The translations under genes and the position numbers were made by a program. A stretch of 64,000 nt of DNA from Erigeron canadensis (lineage: Eukaryota; Streptophyta; Magnoliopsida; Asterales; Asteraceae), in assembly GCF_010389155.1 (NCBI RefSeq), contig NC_057767.1, forward strand, positions 7,113,765 to 7,177,764, given 5' to 3'. Under the pieces are notes generated by a model that did no database searches, was not told where the DNA came from, and worked only from the letters and a program-made list of their open reading frames with translations. How positions within the stretch are numbered: position 1 is the stretch's first letter; every line of letters starts with the position of its first letter. Positions 1 to 10,171 of this stretch are shown piece after piece.

Positions 1-2755
1 CGACCAATCCATACATAAATGAATTGAATTTGCCATCTCCCGAGATTCTTCACTTACATGCTAGTCAAATTTTGCAGACTTGAAAGTGAGTCTGGGATGG
101 GCCCTTCGAGATTGTTTTGGCTTAAGATCCTTCATTAAAAAAATTATAAAGGAACCCATATTATAATCAAGTAAGAATTATCAAATGACATGCTAATGTT
201 AATATGTATGCAAACGAACCATTACTTACAAAAACTGAAGATTTTTTAGATTTCCAAGTGAAGATGGTATCTGCCCAGTTAAACGATTGCTTTCCAAATC
301 CAACATTGTCAAGCTAGTCAAGTTCCCATACTCTTCTGGTATGCCGCCTGTTATTTGATTCCCCTGTAATGAACTGAAGGGCAGAAACCATCATATGTCA
401 TTCTTCTTTTGTGTGTTAGGAGAAACATTTTCAAAGAAAGTTAACTATGCTGCTAGTTTCTTTGACATATATTCCATCTAAGCTTATTGTTCAAAACACG
501 CTTTTTGTCACTTTTCACACATATAATTATATGAATGAAAACAGTCTGGGTTAAAAAAATTCAAATTGTTCTTTTAACAGCAAAGCTTTGTTAAATGGTA
601 TAAAACAAGTGGAGAAGCTAAGTAACATAAGAACTGTGGGCTCATATGTCATTTCCAATCTAAAAGTGCAAGTAGTGTCTAAACGCATTATAAGTATAGA
701 TGATAAACTGAGATATATATGTTTTGTTTTGGAGCAATATAATCATATAATTACAATGGTGTGATGCTCCTGTACATACAGTATGGTAAGCTTTGACAGT
801 ACTCGTATTCTTGGTGACAATGTTCCAGTAAATCCCATGAATGACATAGACCTGAAAATCAACATTAAATTAGAATCAGACTAGAGAGACTTAAAGCAAT
901 ATAAAATTTACCACAGGGTGACTTACACAGAGAAAACATTGTTATCGGCATCACAGCTAACTTTAGACCAAGTACATGGATTAACTTGATTCTGGTTCCA
1001 GTCTGTAAGTTGATCAGGTGAAGCCTTAAGTGTACTTCTTAAATCAAAGAGTGCATCCCCTTCAGATATATGTACATATTTCATTCAGTCAGTAAAAGTT
1101 ATAATAAACGCCGCCTCCAAGTCGGCGAGTGGGTTGGGTAAGCTAAAAACAGGTAGCTTTGTCAAGTGCTATCCAAAAGAGGTTGGAAGAATTATAATTA
1201 CACCATGAGTCGAGCTTTTTTTCCATGAAGAGTTTTTAATGTTATATGAAGTTGAAACACTGACCTATTTTCATAATAGTTACAGTGTTTAGCTCAACCC
1301 ATTTGACATTGCCCGTTATATAGCACATCCCCTCAATTGAACCAATATATAAATATACAGGGTCATACTGCCACCTCTAAATTAACCGACTTTAAAACTT
1401 ATAAAAAGGCATATGGTAATGTAATAGAAACAAAAATTTGATATAAATTTACATAGACCAAGTGAAGCATTTCAGTTAAAGAAACAACAACAGCATACTG
1501 TAATTAAGTGATCAATAATTAATTTGCCTTAATTGGTTTCCACTCCAATCAAAACCTATTTTTAGTAAAAGGAAAAGATAATGGGAAATAACTACAGTAC
1601 TCAACTATGACTACTAACAATACTCAATCCCGTCAAAGACACGGTATCGGGAGGTGAGAGTAGATAGTTATACCTCGACTAAGATTACTAAGGACAACTA
1701 CAATAATACTCAATCTAGTCAAAGGTGGGCTATGCGGAGGTGAAATGTAGGTAGCTATACCTCAACTGTAAGGACAACAACAACAATACTCAATCCTGTC
1801 AAAAGCATGATACGGGGAGGTGAGACGTGGATAGTTATACCTCGACTAAGACTACTAAGAACAACAACACTTAATCCTATAGTTATACTCGACTAAGACT
1901 ATTAAGAACACAACAACAACACTCAATGTTGTCACATACGGGGTATGGGGAGGTGAGATGTAGATAGTTATACCTCGAGTAAGACGACTAAATGACTAGT
2001 GACAAAAACAATACTCAATATGGGAGCGGAGATGTAGATAGTTATACCTCGACTAAGACTACTAAGGACAACAACAACAATACTCAATCGTGTCAAAGGC
2101 AGGGTATGGAGAGGTCAACAGTAGATACTTATACCTCAACTAAGAGTCTAAGACTACTACCGACAACAACAATACCCAATCCTGTCAACAGTAGGGTATG
2201 GGGAGGCGAGATGTAGACAGTCATATCTAGACTAAGACTACTAACGACAACAACAACAACAATACTCGATCTTGTCAAAATACCCAATCCTGTCAACAGT
2301 AGGGTATGGGGAGGCGAGATGTAAACAGTCGTACCTCGACTAAAGTTACTAATAACAAACAACAATGCTCAATCCTGTCTAAGGTGGGGTATGTATGGGG
2401 AGGCGAAATGTAGACAGTCATATCTCCACTAAGACTACTAAGATATTATTAATTAAACTAAGGTAAAATAATCCGTAAGCTTAGGAAGTTACAGATTAAA
2501 CCTTTGAATCTGATAAACATACATAACCTCCCATGAATTTTACATAAACCCCTCCTGAATTTTACATAACTCCCTCCTGTTTTACCTAAGGTATGTCCTG
2601 CATGTTTTACCTAACCTTTCCCCTTAAACTAAAATTAAAAGTAAGTAAGAAAGACTAAGAGCAAAGAAAGCATATATCTAACCTTGAGCATCAGGAGCTA
2701 CAAAATGCAAATTTCCAAACGCTACAACTATAATCATTAATATCATCTCCATCAT
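1..2755 (-). CDS. LRR receptor-like kinase, N-terminal part (exons 1-5; kinase half lies beyond the window)
   Basis: Plasma-membrane receptor kinase of the SERK/LRR-II type, closest by memory to the Arabidopsis At5g10290/At5g65240 group; only the ectodomain start is here. Exons on the minus strand: 2755-2683 (signal peptide, start MMEMILMIIVVAFG), 1059-927 (LRR N-terminal domain, GDALFDLRSTL then the NPCTW motif), 851-780, 373-230 and 129-58. The last four exons measure 133, 72, 144 and 72 nt, the typical one- or two-repeat LRR exon sizes, and all junction phases agree. LRR text such as GNQITGGIPEEYGNLTSL is clear. Intron 1 (2682-1060) is 1.6 kb and mostly a minisatellite. The transmembrane and kinase exons would lie left of position 1. 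There is no stop in the joined exons, so it looks intact as far as seen. Ligand and pathway cannot be judged. Confidence 0.88.
1600..2445. repeat. Degenerate minisatellite in intron 1 of the LRR kinase
   Basis: About nine imperfect copies of a roughly 70-105 bp unit. Each copy holds CAACAACAATACTCAATC, then a GGGTATGGGGAGGTGAGATG-like block, then TAGTTATACCTCGACTAAG and ACTACTAA. Copies differ by indels in the CAA run. The short ORFs predicted here on both strands are products of the repeat. Confidence 0.85.
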
Positions 2756-3240
2756 TATTTCCAGTACTATCTATATCTATACATATATATATATATATTT
2801 ACATCATTTATTTTGTATCTCTATATCACACACAAAAACCCCCCACTTCAAATTAAAGATTTAATACAACATCACATAATAAATCTTTAGTGATGATTTA
2901 AATGATGGGGTGTAATAAAAAAGAGAGAGTGCTGTAAAAGTTTGGATTTTTTTTTTTATTATATAATAATAATAGTGTGTGTGTGTGTTTTTTTTTTCTA
3001 AAGAGAATGGGGAATCTTATCTTTTGTTTTTATAATTAAATTGATAGTGGGGTCGGTTTCTTTCTAGTGAATTTGATAATAATTGTGTGCACTGATTTTA
3101 GAGACTCTGGTCAAATATGTACATTGGGTGGTGGAACCACGGAAAATTGTAAATTAAACTAGACGACTTTTAAGTTGGCGTGTTATATTTCCACTGAAAA
3201 CAGTCAAAATACACAGTTAAACTTCGAAAAGATTCTTAAA
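2756..3240. other. 5' flank of the LRR kinase gene
   Basis: AT-rich upstream region with TA, T and GT runs (around 2783-2800 and 2950-2998). It should hold the kinase promoter and 5' UTR, read right to left. I could not single out one TATA box. No gene is visible. Confidence 0.5.
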
Positions 3241-3283
3241 GGCATTGGGTAACACCACCAGGTCAACGGTCAACCCATCAGGG

Positions 3284-3309
3284 TATTAGCGGCAACGTCG
3301 CCGCTAATA
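3284..3309. repeat. Left-end palindromic module of the MULE
   Basis: Near-perfect palindrome, TATTAGCGGC then AACGTC then GCCGCTAATA, followed by GTGGGACCCCC. The same module recurs at the right end, so it is probably part of the terminal inverted repeat. Confidence 0.7.
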
Positions 3310-3331
3310 GTGGGACCCCCGATAGCCTGAC

Positions 3332-3459
3332 GACGTTGAATGACAGCCATTTGGGCGATGAAAACCAAGCGCCACGTCACCGGTATTAGCGGCGGTCGCC
3401 GCTAATACCGGTGACGTGGCGCTTGGTTTTCATCGCCCAAATGGCTGTCATTCAACGTC
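3332..3459. repeat. Perfect 63-bp inverted repeat with 2-base spacer
   Basis: Bases 3332-3394 are the exact reverse complement of 3397-3459, with only GT at 3395-3396 between them. The arms start GACGTTGAATGACAGCC, and the centre is a variant of the end module (TATTAGCGGC / GCCGCTAATA). It lies just inside the left end of the MULE. Perfect identity implies a recent origin or ongoing correction. Confidence 0.95.
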
Positions 3460-3814
3460 CAGTAACATCATGCAGTACCATACTGGTCTGCGACTTTGGG
3501 AATGATTATGTGCCATACCGAGCAATACTTTCCATACTTCGATAGGATAAAATGATGGCAGCCCATCATTTTCGAATACTATATATTACCAACTAAATCA
3601 CATTCATTTTCAAATGTAAATTTCTGAAAAAAATTTCTTGAGTATAGAAATATATTTTTTCAAGACTTTGTGTATCTTTCTTTAACAGTATTTGTAGTTG
3701 CTGGTATTGTGTATCTTTCTTTTTCAAGCGTTTTGTTTATATATATATATATATATATATAGTATGAACACCATTAATAGTTAATGAGGTTGATGTTTAC
3801 TTGAATTGTTTCAG

Positions 3815-6800
3815 ATGGATAGTTTGGAGGATATTTGGGCAGACCCAGAAAATGTACGTATTGAAGTGTCGGATAATGTGTTTGAGCAACCTGATGCAGA
3901 CGGTGAATATGAATGCGAAGCTGGGGACTTTGAAACTGATGAGGTGTTCGGTTCCTTTGAAGAATTAACGGAGTGGGCTTAAAGAACAGCAATGGATTTG
4001 GGTTATGTTCTAGTTATACGGCGGACGAACAAAAACTCAAAAGAGGTGGTCAATAAAGTGACACTTATATGTCACCACGGTGGAGCGCGCGATGCAAGGT
4101 TAATTGGCCCACCCAAACGGTCCAGTAAGATAGGTTGTCCCTTCACTTTAATAGGCCGCCCTGGGCGTGATGGTGGTTGGAGGTTAACTGTCAAGGATTG
4201 GGGACACAATCATGATCCAACTACCAATCTGCAAGGGAATGCATACGCCAGACGGATGACGGATGAAGAAAAGGAATTTGTGGGGACCCAATCGGATCGC
4301 GGTTTGTACCCACATCAGATCCTGGTAAACCTCAAACTTGAATTTCCAGGAAACTTGACTCGGAAAGGAGACATTACCAACTTCCTAAAAGCGAGAAGAA
4401 GGTCGGGCCAAGCAGGGCGTACTCCAATGCAGGTACAAACATTAAATATTCTATTGTACTACGTTGTTGGAATTGACTTATTTACTATATCTTGGTAACT
4501 AATCGCAGGTTATGTTTTCACTGTTGCAAGAGAAAAGGTACTTTTACCAGTTCACCACAAATAACAAAAATGGACGCTTGGAGAACCTGTTTTTCATTCA
4601 TCCAACATCAATGACCCTATGGCGCGCATTTCCCTGGGTTATTGAAATAGACTCCACGTACAAAACCAACATCTACAACATGCCGCTAGTTGAGATCGTC
4701 GGCGTGACTTCAACGGGGAAGACCTTCAGTTTAGCGTATGCGTTTATCGTAAACGAGCGGGAGGCAAATTATCAATGGGTTTTACAATGTCTCAAGTCCA
4801 CCCTTGCTGATGGCTTTGTCGTTCGTGTCGTTCTTACTGACAGGGAGTTGGCCCTGATGAGAGCTTTGAAGGTTGTTATGCCGGAAGCGAAACAACTGCT
4901 GTGTAGGTACCATATATGGCAAAACATAATCAAGCACTGTGAACCGGCATTGCGGATGAAGAAAGATGTTAACATTGACAGGCTTAACGTTTGGTGGAAA
5001 AAAGTCTATCAGTCTCGGACTTTTGACGAGTTTAAGTCAAATGAGAAGGAGTTAAAGGAAAAACTTGCGGGTTTTCCAGGCGTCTACAAGTACCTGACCG
5101 ATAATTGGTTGTCCCCATACCGAGAGCAGTTTGTGTCCTGTTGGGTCGATGAACACCTCAACTACCAAAACCACACCACAAACAGAGTGGAGGCCGAGCA
5201 CCATTTACTGAAGGAAGAACTGAGGGGGAAATGCACATTTACTAGAATCCTCCAATGTGTTGATTCTGTCCTGATCAGTCAAGAAGCAGAAATAAGGGGC
5301 CAACTGGGGTATAGCAACGGGACCCAGAAAGGGAAACATAATTACAACTGTATGAAGGACCTGTTGGGAAAGGTTTCACTTAAAGCTTTGGACATCATGG
5401 CTGATGAAATTGTACGCTTAGACAAAGTCCTTAAAAGACATGTTAACAAATGTGGGTGCAAGGTTCAGTCCAGTTGCGGGCTACCATGTGCCTGCAAGAT
5501 TGCCGAGTACATGCAGCGCGGTTAGTACGATTTATTACTTGTATTTTTTCATCAAAACCACATAATTTCGTACACTTATTTATCTCAAAAAAATGCAGGG
5601 ACTCGTATACAGCCTCATGTCATAGACCCGTTTTGGAAAAAGCTTGACTTAACACCGTGGACATGCGTAGAAGACGAAGAAGACGATGTCCATAAAGTCG
5701 TTGATGGTCTTACGAATTTCTTGGATCAGCAACCCAAGGCCCAAAAGAAACATTGGTTGTCAAAAATTAAAGACATGTTTAAGCCTGGTAAGACACAAGT
5801 GAAAGATCCTCTTGTTCAAAAGACCACACGCGGAAGACCAGTCGGCTCGAAACAAAAGCCGCCAAAGGTATACATAATACATCTTAAAAAATATTTGTCT
5901 TATTTAATAAATACAGTATATATAACTACCTCGGTTAAGGAAATTGATTCTTACTAATGGTCCAGGTGCCCGATCTCAACACCAACCCACCTGGGCTACG
6001 AAAATCCAAGTCCAGTCGACCGAGGGAATACAAGGTGCCAGATTTGAACAAACCTCCACCTGCGCAGCCCGCCAGACACAGTACGTACGAGCCGTCCCAG
6101 TCCTGTCGTTATCCCGAGAAACGAAACTTGTTCGACGATCAATCCCACCCTGAATCAGAATGGGTCAAAGATAATCCTGACATTTTCGGAAACATGCACC
6201 CATATCCAGGTCTTGATGATATATATACTTTCGGGGAGCCGTCTTAATCCTACGGGGACGGGGATACACCATATGTGACACAAAAATTATATGGATTCGG
6301 CGATACGTCCCAAGACCATTGGCTCAACTATGCCCAACCATATTCCAACTTAGTTGATGACATCTTCGGGCCACCACGTACACAATCTAGAAATGCACCC
6401 ATATATGAATCAAGGTAGGCGCAGGTGTCAGATCCAAAGTCAGAGGCACAGTCATCGGCCAGTTGGGTTGGGTATGTTGCGGAACCGTATAACGCCAGTC
6501 TTTCCAAAAATTACGCTTGGGTACTAGGTGAGATACCATCGTACTTAAGGTCGTACGTTGTAGGCGCACAAAATGTCAAAGGAGACGGTAACTGTGGATT
6601 TCGAGCTACCGCTGTAGCTTTGGGGCTAGATGAGGAGATGGGTGCAGAGTAGGTTCGTACGCAGATGCTCGCGGAGTTTGAATCTGACCTCGATGGGTAC
6701 ATGCAAATGTTTGGGCAAACAGAGGGCAACCGAATGTTGTCGGCGCTGCGAACATCTTATTATGGAAGAAGCCAACCCATAGATCATTGGATGAGTAAAG

Positions 6801-7144
6801 TTTGGTTCCATATCCTCCTGGCCAATAAGCTGGGTATAATAGTCAACTGCGTTAGCCTACGTGACCCCCGCACAGTATTTCCGATGCATCACGGCTTAGA
6901 TCAGCTGTTATTCAAACAACCGATAAGTATTGCTCTCATAAACGACGAAACCCATTTTGTTGCAGTGAAATTAGCAGGCGACTACCCAATGGCCTACAAG
7001 AATCCGGAATGGAAATTTCACGCAACCGATCCTGCACGTCGACTAGCATTAACGTACGCAAATCAAGAAAATGCGTATCAAAATTGGTTGTACGCAAACA
7101 TACCAAGAGTATCATCAGGCCCTCCTATTGTAATAAACGATTAA
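3815..7144 (+). pseudogene. MULE transposase fused to an OTU-like cysteine protease, four in-frame stops
   Basis: Exons 3815-4432, 4509-5520, 5599-5867 and 5966-7144 join in phase (1026 codons). Order: acidic N-terminus; WRKY/FAR1-type zinc finger (C86, C108, H131, H133); MULE transposase core with D254 (IEIDSTYKTN), D317 (LTDREL) and a Glu at about 434-436 (NRVEAEHHLLK); SWIM-like finger near residues 518-540 (CGCKVQSSCGLPCACK); an AT-hook-like TRGRPVGSK near 620; then an OTU domain with GDGNCGFRA (D840, C843) and H963 in NDETHFVAVKL. Stops fall at 3980-3982, 6245-6247, 6416-6418 and 6650-6652, yet the frame holds throughout. A MULE transposase cuts and joins transposon DNA in the nucleus. 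OTU domains normally remove ubiquitin, so the fused domain might deubiquitinate host or self proteins, which is inference. The start ATG follows a TTTCAG that could be a splice acceptor, so an upstream exon is possible. Confidence 0.82.
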
Positions 7145-7429
7145 CGCCAGTCTATGTTTTATATAGGTTGTTTGTATGTATACTTTTTTTATTGTATATA
7201 TTTTTTATGTATTTAAGTTGTTGTTGTTCCAAAACAAGTTTCAATCAACAATTTTTCATACTTTTCTGTTGTACATACATTGATTTTATAATACTTTTCT
7301 AAAGTTGATTCCAATTATTTTTTTATCAACAAATGTATAAAAACATAAAAAATACAAATGATTATATATTACAAAAGGAAATCACACTTCAGTTAAACGA
7401 TGAATACAAACAATAAAAAAAAGGGAAAA
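7145..7429. other. Convergent 3' spacer between the two MULE genes
   Basis: AT-rich spacer, T-rich on the left half and A-rich on the right, as expected for two 3' UTRs facing each other. AATAAA-type signals occur, but none can be assigned with certainty. Confidence 0.5.
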
Positions 7430-8924
7430 CTAATCACTTTCATCATCACTATCACTATCACTACCCAACCGCTGTGTGGGGGCCCGTGACGTGCTAGGCC
7501 CAGCATGGGATGATGACGTGCTAGGTCCGGCCTCGAATGATGACTGGCTCCAAGGGCTACCCTGCGCGAACATATCATTGACGTTAAAGGACGGTGACTG
7601 CTGGGCTGGCAAGGGTTGCTCTATATCCTCGGGGAGGGGAACATTCAGTCCACGTGTTCCCCTAACCACACGCCCAACCACACGAGTATGTCCCGATCGG
7701 GTCCTTAAAGCGTCCACATATGTCTGCGTAGGCGGGGTATTGGGCACTTGGGAAAGTCTTTGGTGGGTATCAAGAAACCGCTCCTGTAGCACATGAAAAT
7801 TAAGTTAATAATAACTAAAAATTAGTTATACTTAATATAAATATACCAATAAAATATCTTTTTTCCGGATTTGTGCAAGATTTTACATAAATGGGCCTAA
7901 CTGCGTCCTGCACCATCCCATCTCGTCTCGTGTGGGCCCGCAAATAAAACTCAGGCGGCTCCTCACGTCGCCCATCATTATCTTCCTGTATATACATTAA
8001 TCAAAGTTATATATATTTGTATGTGTATCTCTGTATAGATATATGTTTACATACGTGGATATAAATAATTACGTATAACTTACAGCGTAACGCCATTCAC
8101 GCTGAGCGTAAGACTGCCGACCGTGAGTACTGACAAAATTATTTTGTTGCTGCCTGTTTGTCGTGTTTCTTTGAGCAGCAATCATCCGGGGCTCGCTGGT
8201 CCAGTAACCCAGTAGATAACTCCACACCTGTGGAGGCATCCCGTATGGAGGTTGACCCTCCAGTTCTGCCAGCCTTTGGGACCCACCCTTGTCAGTGAAC
8301 CAAGTCTTCTTGAATTTTGCTTTTTTATCCCTGTAGATCTTCAGGGCATCCTGACGAATCATCCTGGTCACGGCCTCTCGTAACGGGTGATTTTCTGGGT
8401 GACCTAGATATTGTTCTAAGTAGAACCGTCTCTGCAATAGTACCAAGTAATAGTTAGCATCTACCATATTTTTTAAATGACGTATTTAAATAGTAAAAAA
8501 AGATAGTTTTATACCATAAGCCAGTCAGTAAGTCCATCCTTGATGGGCTGCGGCACCTGATCCCACGACTCGTAATTATGTGGGACGGTAGCGACATAGG
8601 TCTCCAAATAGCTCTTGTACCACTTGGCGTGGTCCCCGATTGCCTGCCACCTACTAAGATCGTTATTTAACATAAGCGAGATTCGGCGTCCCGAATTCTG
8701 AAACTCGCGCTCCAGATCGTTGTTAGCGGCAACAGCTCTCCCTGTGCTAATACCTGCAAAACAAAATAAAATAACAAATATATATATATATACATATGTA
8801 ACATATATTTATATGCAACGTACATTAATATATACTTACCACCCGTACGCCTACAACCCCATTCGGGATTCCACCCCCAATTTGGAGGGTCGTTGCCACC
8901 ATCTCCGCCGTGAAGTGCAGCCAT
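7430..8924 (-). pseudogene. Transposase_24-like (Ptta/En/Spm) accessory protein, one frameshift
   Basis: Five exons on the minus strand: 8924-8840, 8753-8515, 8431-8084, 7985-7847 and 7783-7430. They encode about 387 residues. A Gly/Trp-rich start (MAALHGGDGGNDPPNWGWNP) leads to a helical middle (KWYKSYLETYV, KPI-like) and the family core KAKFKKTWFTDKGGSQRLAEL with LLGYWTSEPRM. Then come the HTRRDG block and a Ser/Asp-rich acidic tail (GSDSDSDDESD). Exon 4 is 139 nt, which leaves the wrong phase for exon 5. Near 7885-7892 the frame after RPIY shifts by one base, and the alternative frame reads LAQIRKKDILL, a far better link to ERFLDTHQRL, so one base was probably gained there. It converges on the transposase gene with 285 bp between stops. 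Function is unknown; the family name is historical. Confidence 0.72.
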
Positions 8925-9545
8925 TGTAACCTACATCAGCCGTCCCAATTTATAAAATAACATAAACAAACATAAAAGTCATAAAAAAGGTGCGACCTAA
9001 ATTAACATATATTAAATACAAAATTGTTTTCCAAAATTATTATACCTAAAATGACCACTTTTTTGCAACTTTTTTTAAAACCTTCGTTTATAACATTAAT
9101 ACTAACCTAATAACAACTATATTAACAATTACAATCATACTAAAAAGTGTTTTCTAAGAATCATATTTTGAACTATAATAAACAATAATTATAACTACAA
9201 ATGTTTTCTTAAAAATTTATGAATTTCTAAAAATCATATTATTCCTAACTATAATAACATAAGTAATATTTCCTAACTATAATACTATAACATTTCTATA
9301 ACTAATACTTTCTAACATATATTTACTAACACTTGTTCCTAACATATATTTTATATAACATTAAACTATAACATTTATATAACTAATAGTTTCTAACATG
9401 TATTTTCTAACACATATTTTTTCTAACTTTTTTTTTCAACATATATTTTATAACAAAAATATATAACAATTCTATAACTAATAATTTCTATAAGAAATAA
9501 ATATTTGATAACATTATTATATATTAAAATAGAAACAAGTATTTA
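8925..9545. other. AT-rich upstream stretch in the MULE
   Basis: Very AT-rich, with repeated short words CTAACATATATTT, CTATAACATTT and TTTCTAACA. It lies 5' of the minus-strand accessory gene. No reading frame or gene is seen. Confidence 0.6.
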
Positions 9546-9559
9546 AAAGGTAAATGAGT

Positions 9560-9870
9560 GTTAGCTCGTCTGAAAAATGGTTTACTGGAAAAAAGAGTAG
9601 AACAAATAACGGATGGCTGGCCGGAAAAAAAATTAGTCGCCGGAAAACGATATCGCCGGAGTAAACCGGAAAACTTTCAAATCTGTTTTCCCGTATATCA
9701 GTGGTGGAAAATAGGTTTCCTACAAAACTGGTACGCCGGAAAATATAATCGCCGGAAAAATGTCGCCGCTAAAAAAACGCCTGAAAATGGACTCCGGGAG
9801 GCCGGAAAAGGTAGGTCGTGTAAAAAAGAACGTTGATAACGATGATGAGGGGATAGATGGCCGGATTTGT
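9560..9870. repeat. Cluster of GCCGGAAAA words near the right end of the MULE
   Basis: About nine copies of GCCGGAAAA or one-base variants lie in one orientation within 300 bp, for example in TGGCCGGAAAAAA, TCGCCGGAAAACG and ACGCCGGAAAATA. The position just inside the transposon end suggests subterminal protein-binding repeats, which is inference. The ORF over this stretch has no family resemblance. Confidence 0.6.
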
Positions 9871-10011
9871 GAGTTATACTAATGGAGAAGAAATGATTTT
9901 CTGGATAAATTAAAAGTTTTTACGGAGGAGAAGTAAAACGGAGAAGACGAATGGAACGAAAGAAGAGAAAGCTGCCTTGTTTATATCGACAATCGGTAGT
10001 GGGGGACCCAC

Positions 10012-10125
10012 TATTTGCGGCGACGTCGCCGCTAATAGTGGGGTCCACACCCACGTGATTCGGTCTACTTACAGACGTTGACTGACAGAGGGGGCCCACT
10101 ATTTGCGGCGACGTCGCCGCTAATA
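10012..10125. repeat. Right-end palindromic modules of the MULE (two copies)
   Basis: Two near-identical palindromes, 10012-10037 and 10100-10125, share the core GGCGACGTCGCCGC with the left end. They are flanked by GGGGGACCCAC / GTGGGGTCC and GGGGGCCCAC / GTGGG. Between them lies GACGTTGACTGACAG, which resembles the arm start of the 3332-3459 hairpin. Confidence 0.75.
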
Positions 10126-10171
10126 GTGGGTGGTCGGGTAACTACTTTTGTTACGCGCTTCGTTCTTAAAA

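Larger units (their letters stand above)
3242..10162. mobile_element. Mutator-like element (MULE) with two convergent genes
   Basis: The unit holds a plus-strand transposase-OTU gene (3815-7144) and a minus-strand Transposase_24-like gene (7430-8924). Related GC-rich palindromic modules with core GACGTCGCCGCTAATAGTGG lie at 3284-3309 on the left and 10012-10037 and 10100-10125 on the right. Candidate 9-bp duplications TTCTTAAAG (3233-3241) and TTCTTAAAA (10163-10171) match at 8 of 9 bases and set the coordinates given, but the outermost bases pair poorly as inverted repeats. Treat the exact ends as uncertain by tens of bases. Both genes are broken, so the copy is probably non-autonomous. Confidence 0.75.

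Noticed and set aside
2129..2365. Val-rich ORF on the minus strand
   Set aside because: Antisense reading of CAA repeats in the intron minisatellite.
6411..6425. A 10-bp intron (GTAGGCGCAG) that would remove the TAG at 6416
   Set aside because: Far below the minimum size of a spliceosomal intron; a nonsense mutation is simpler.
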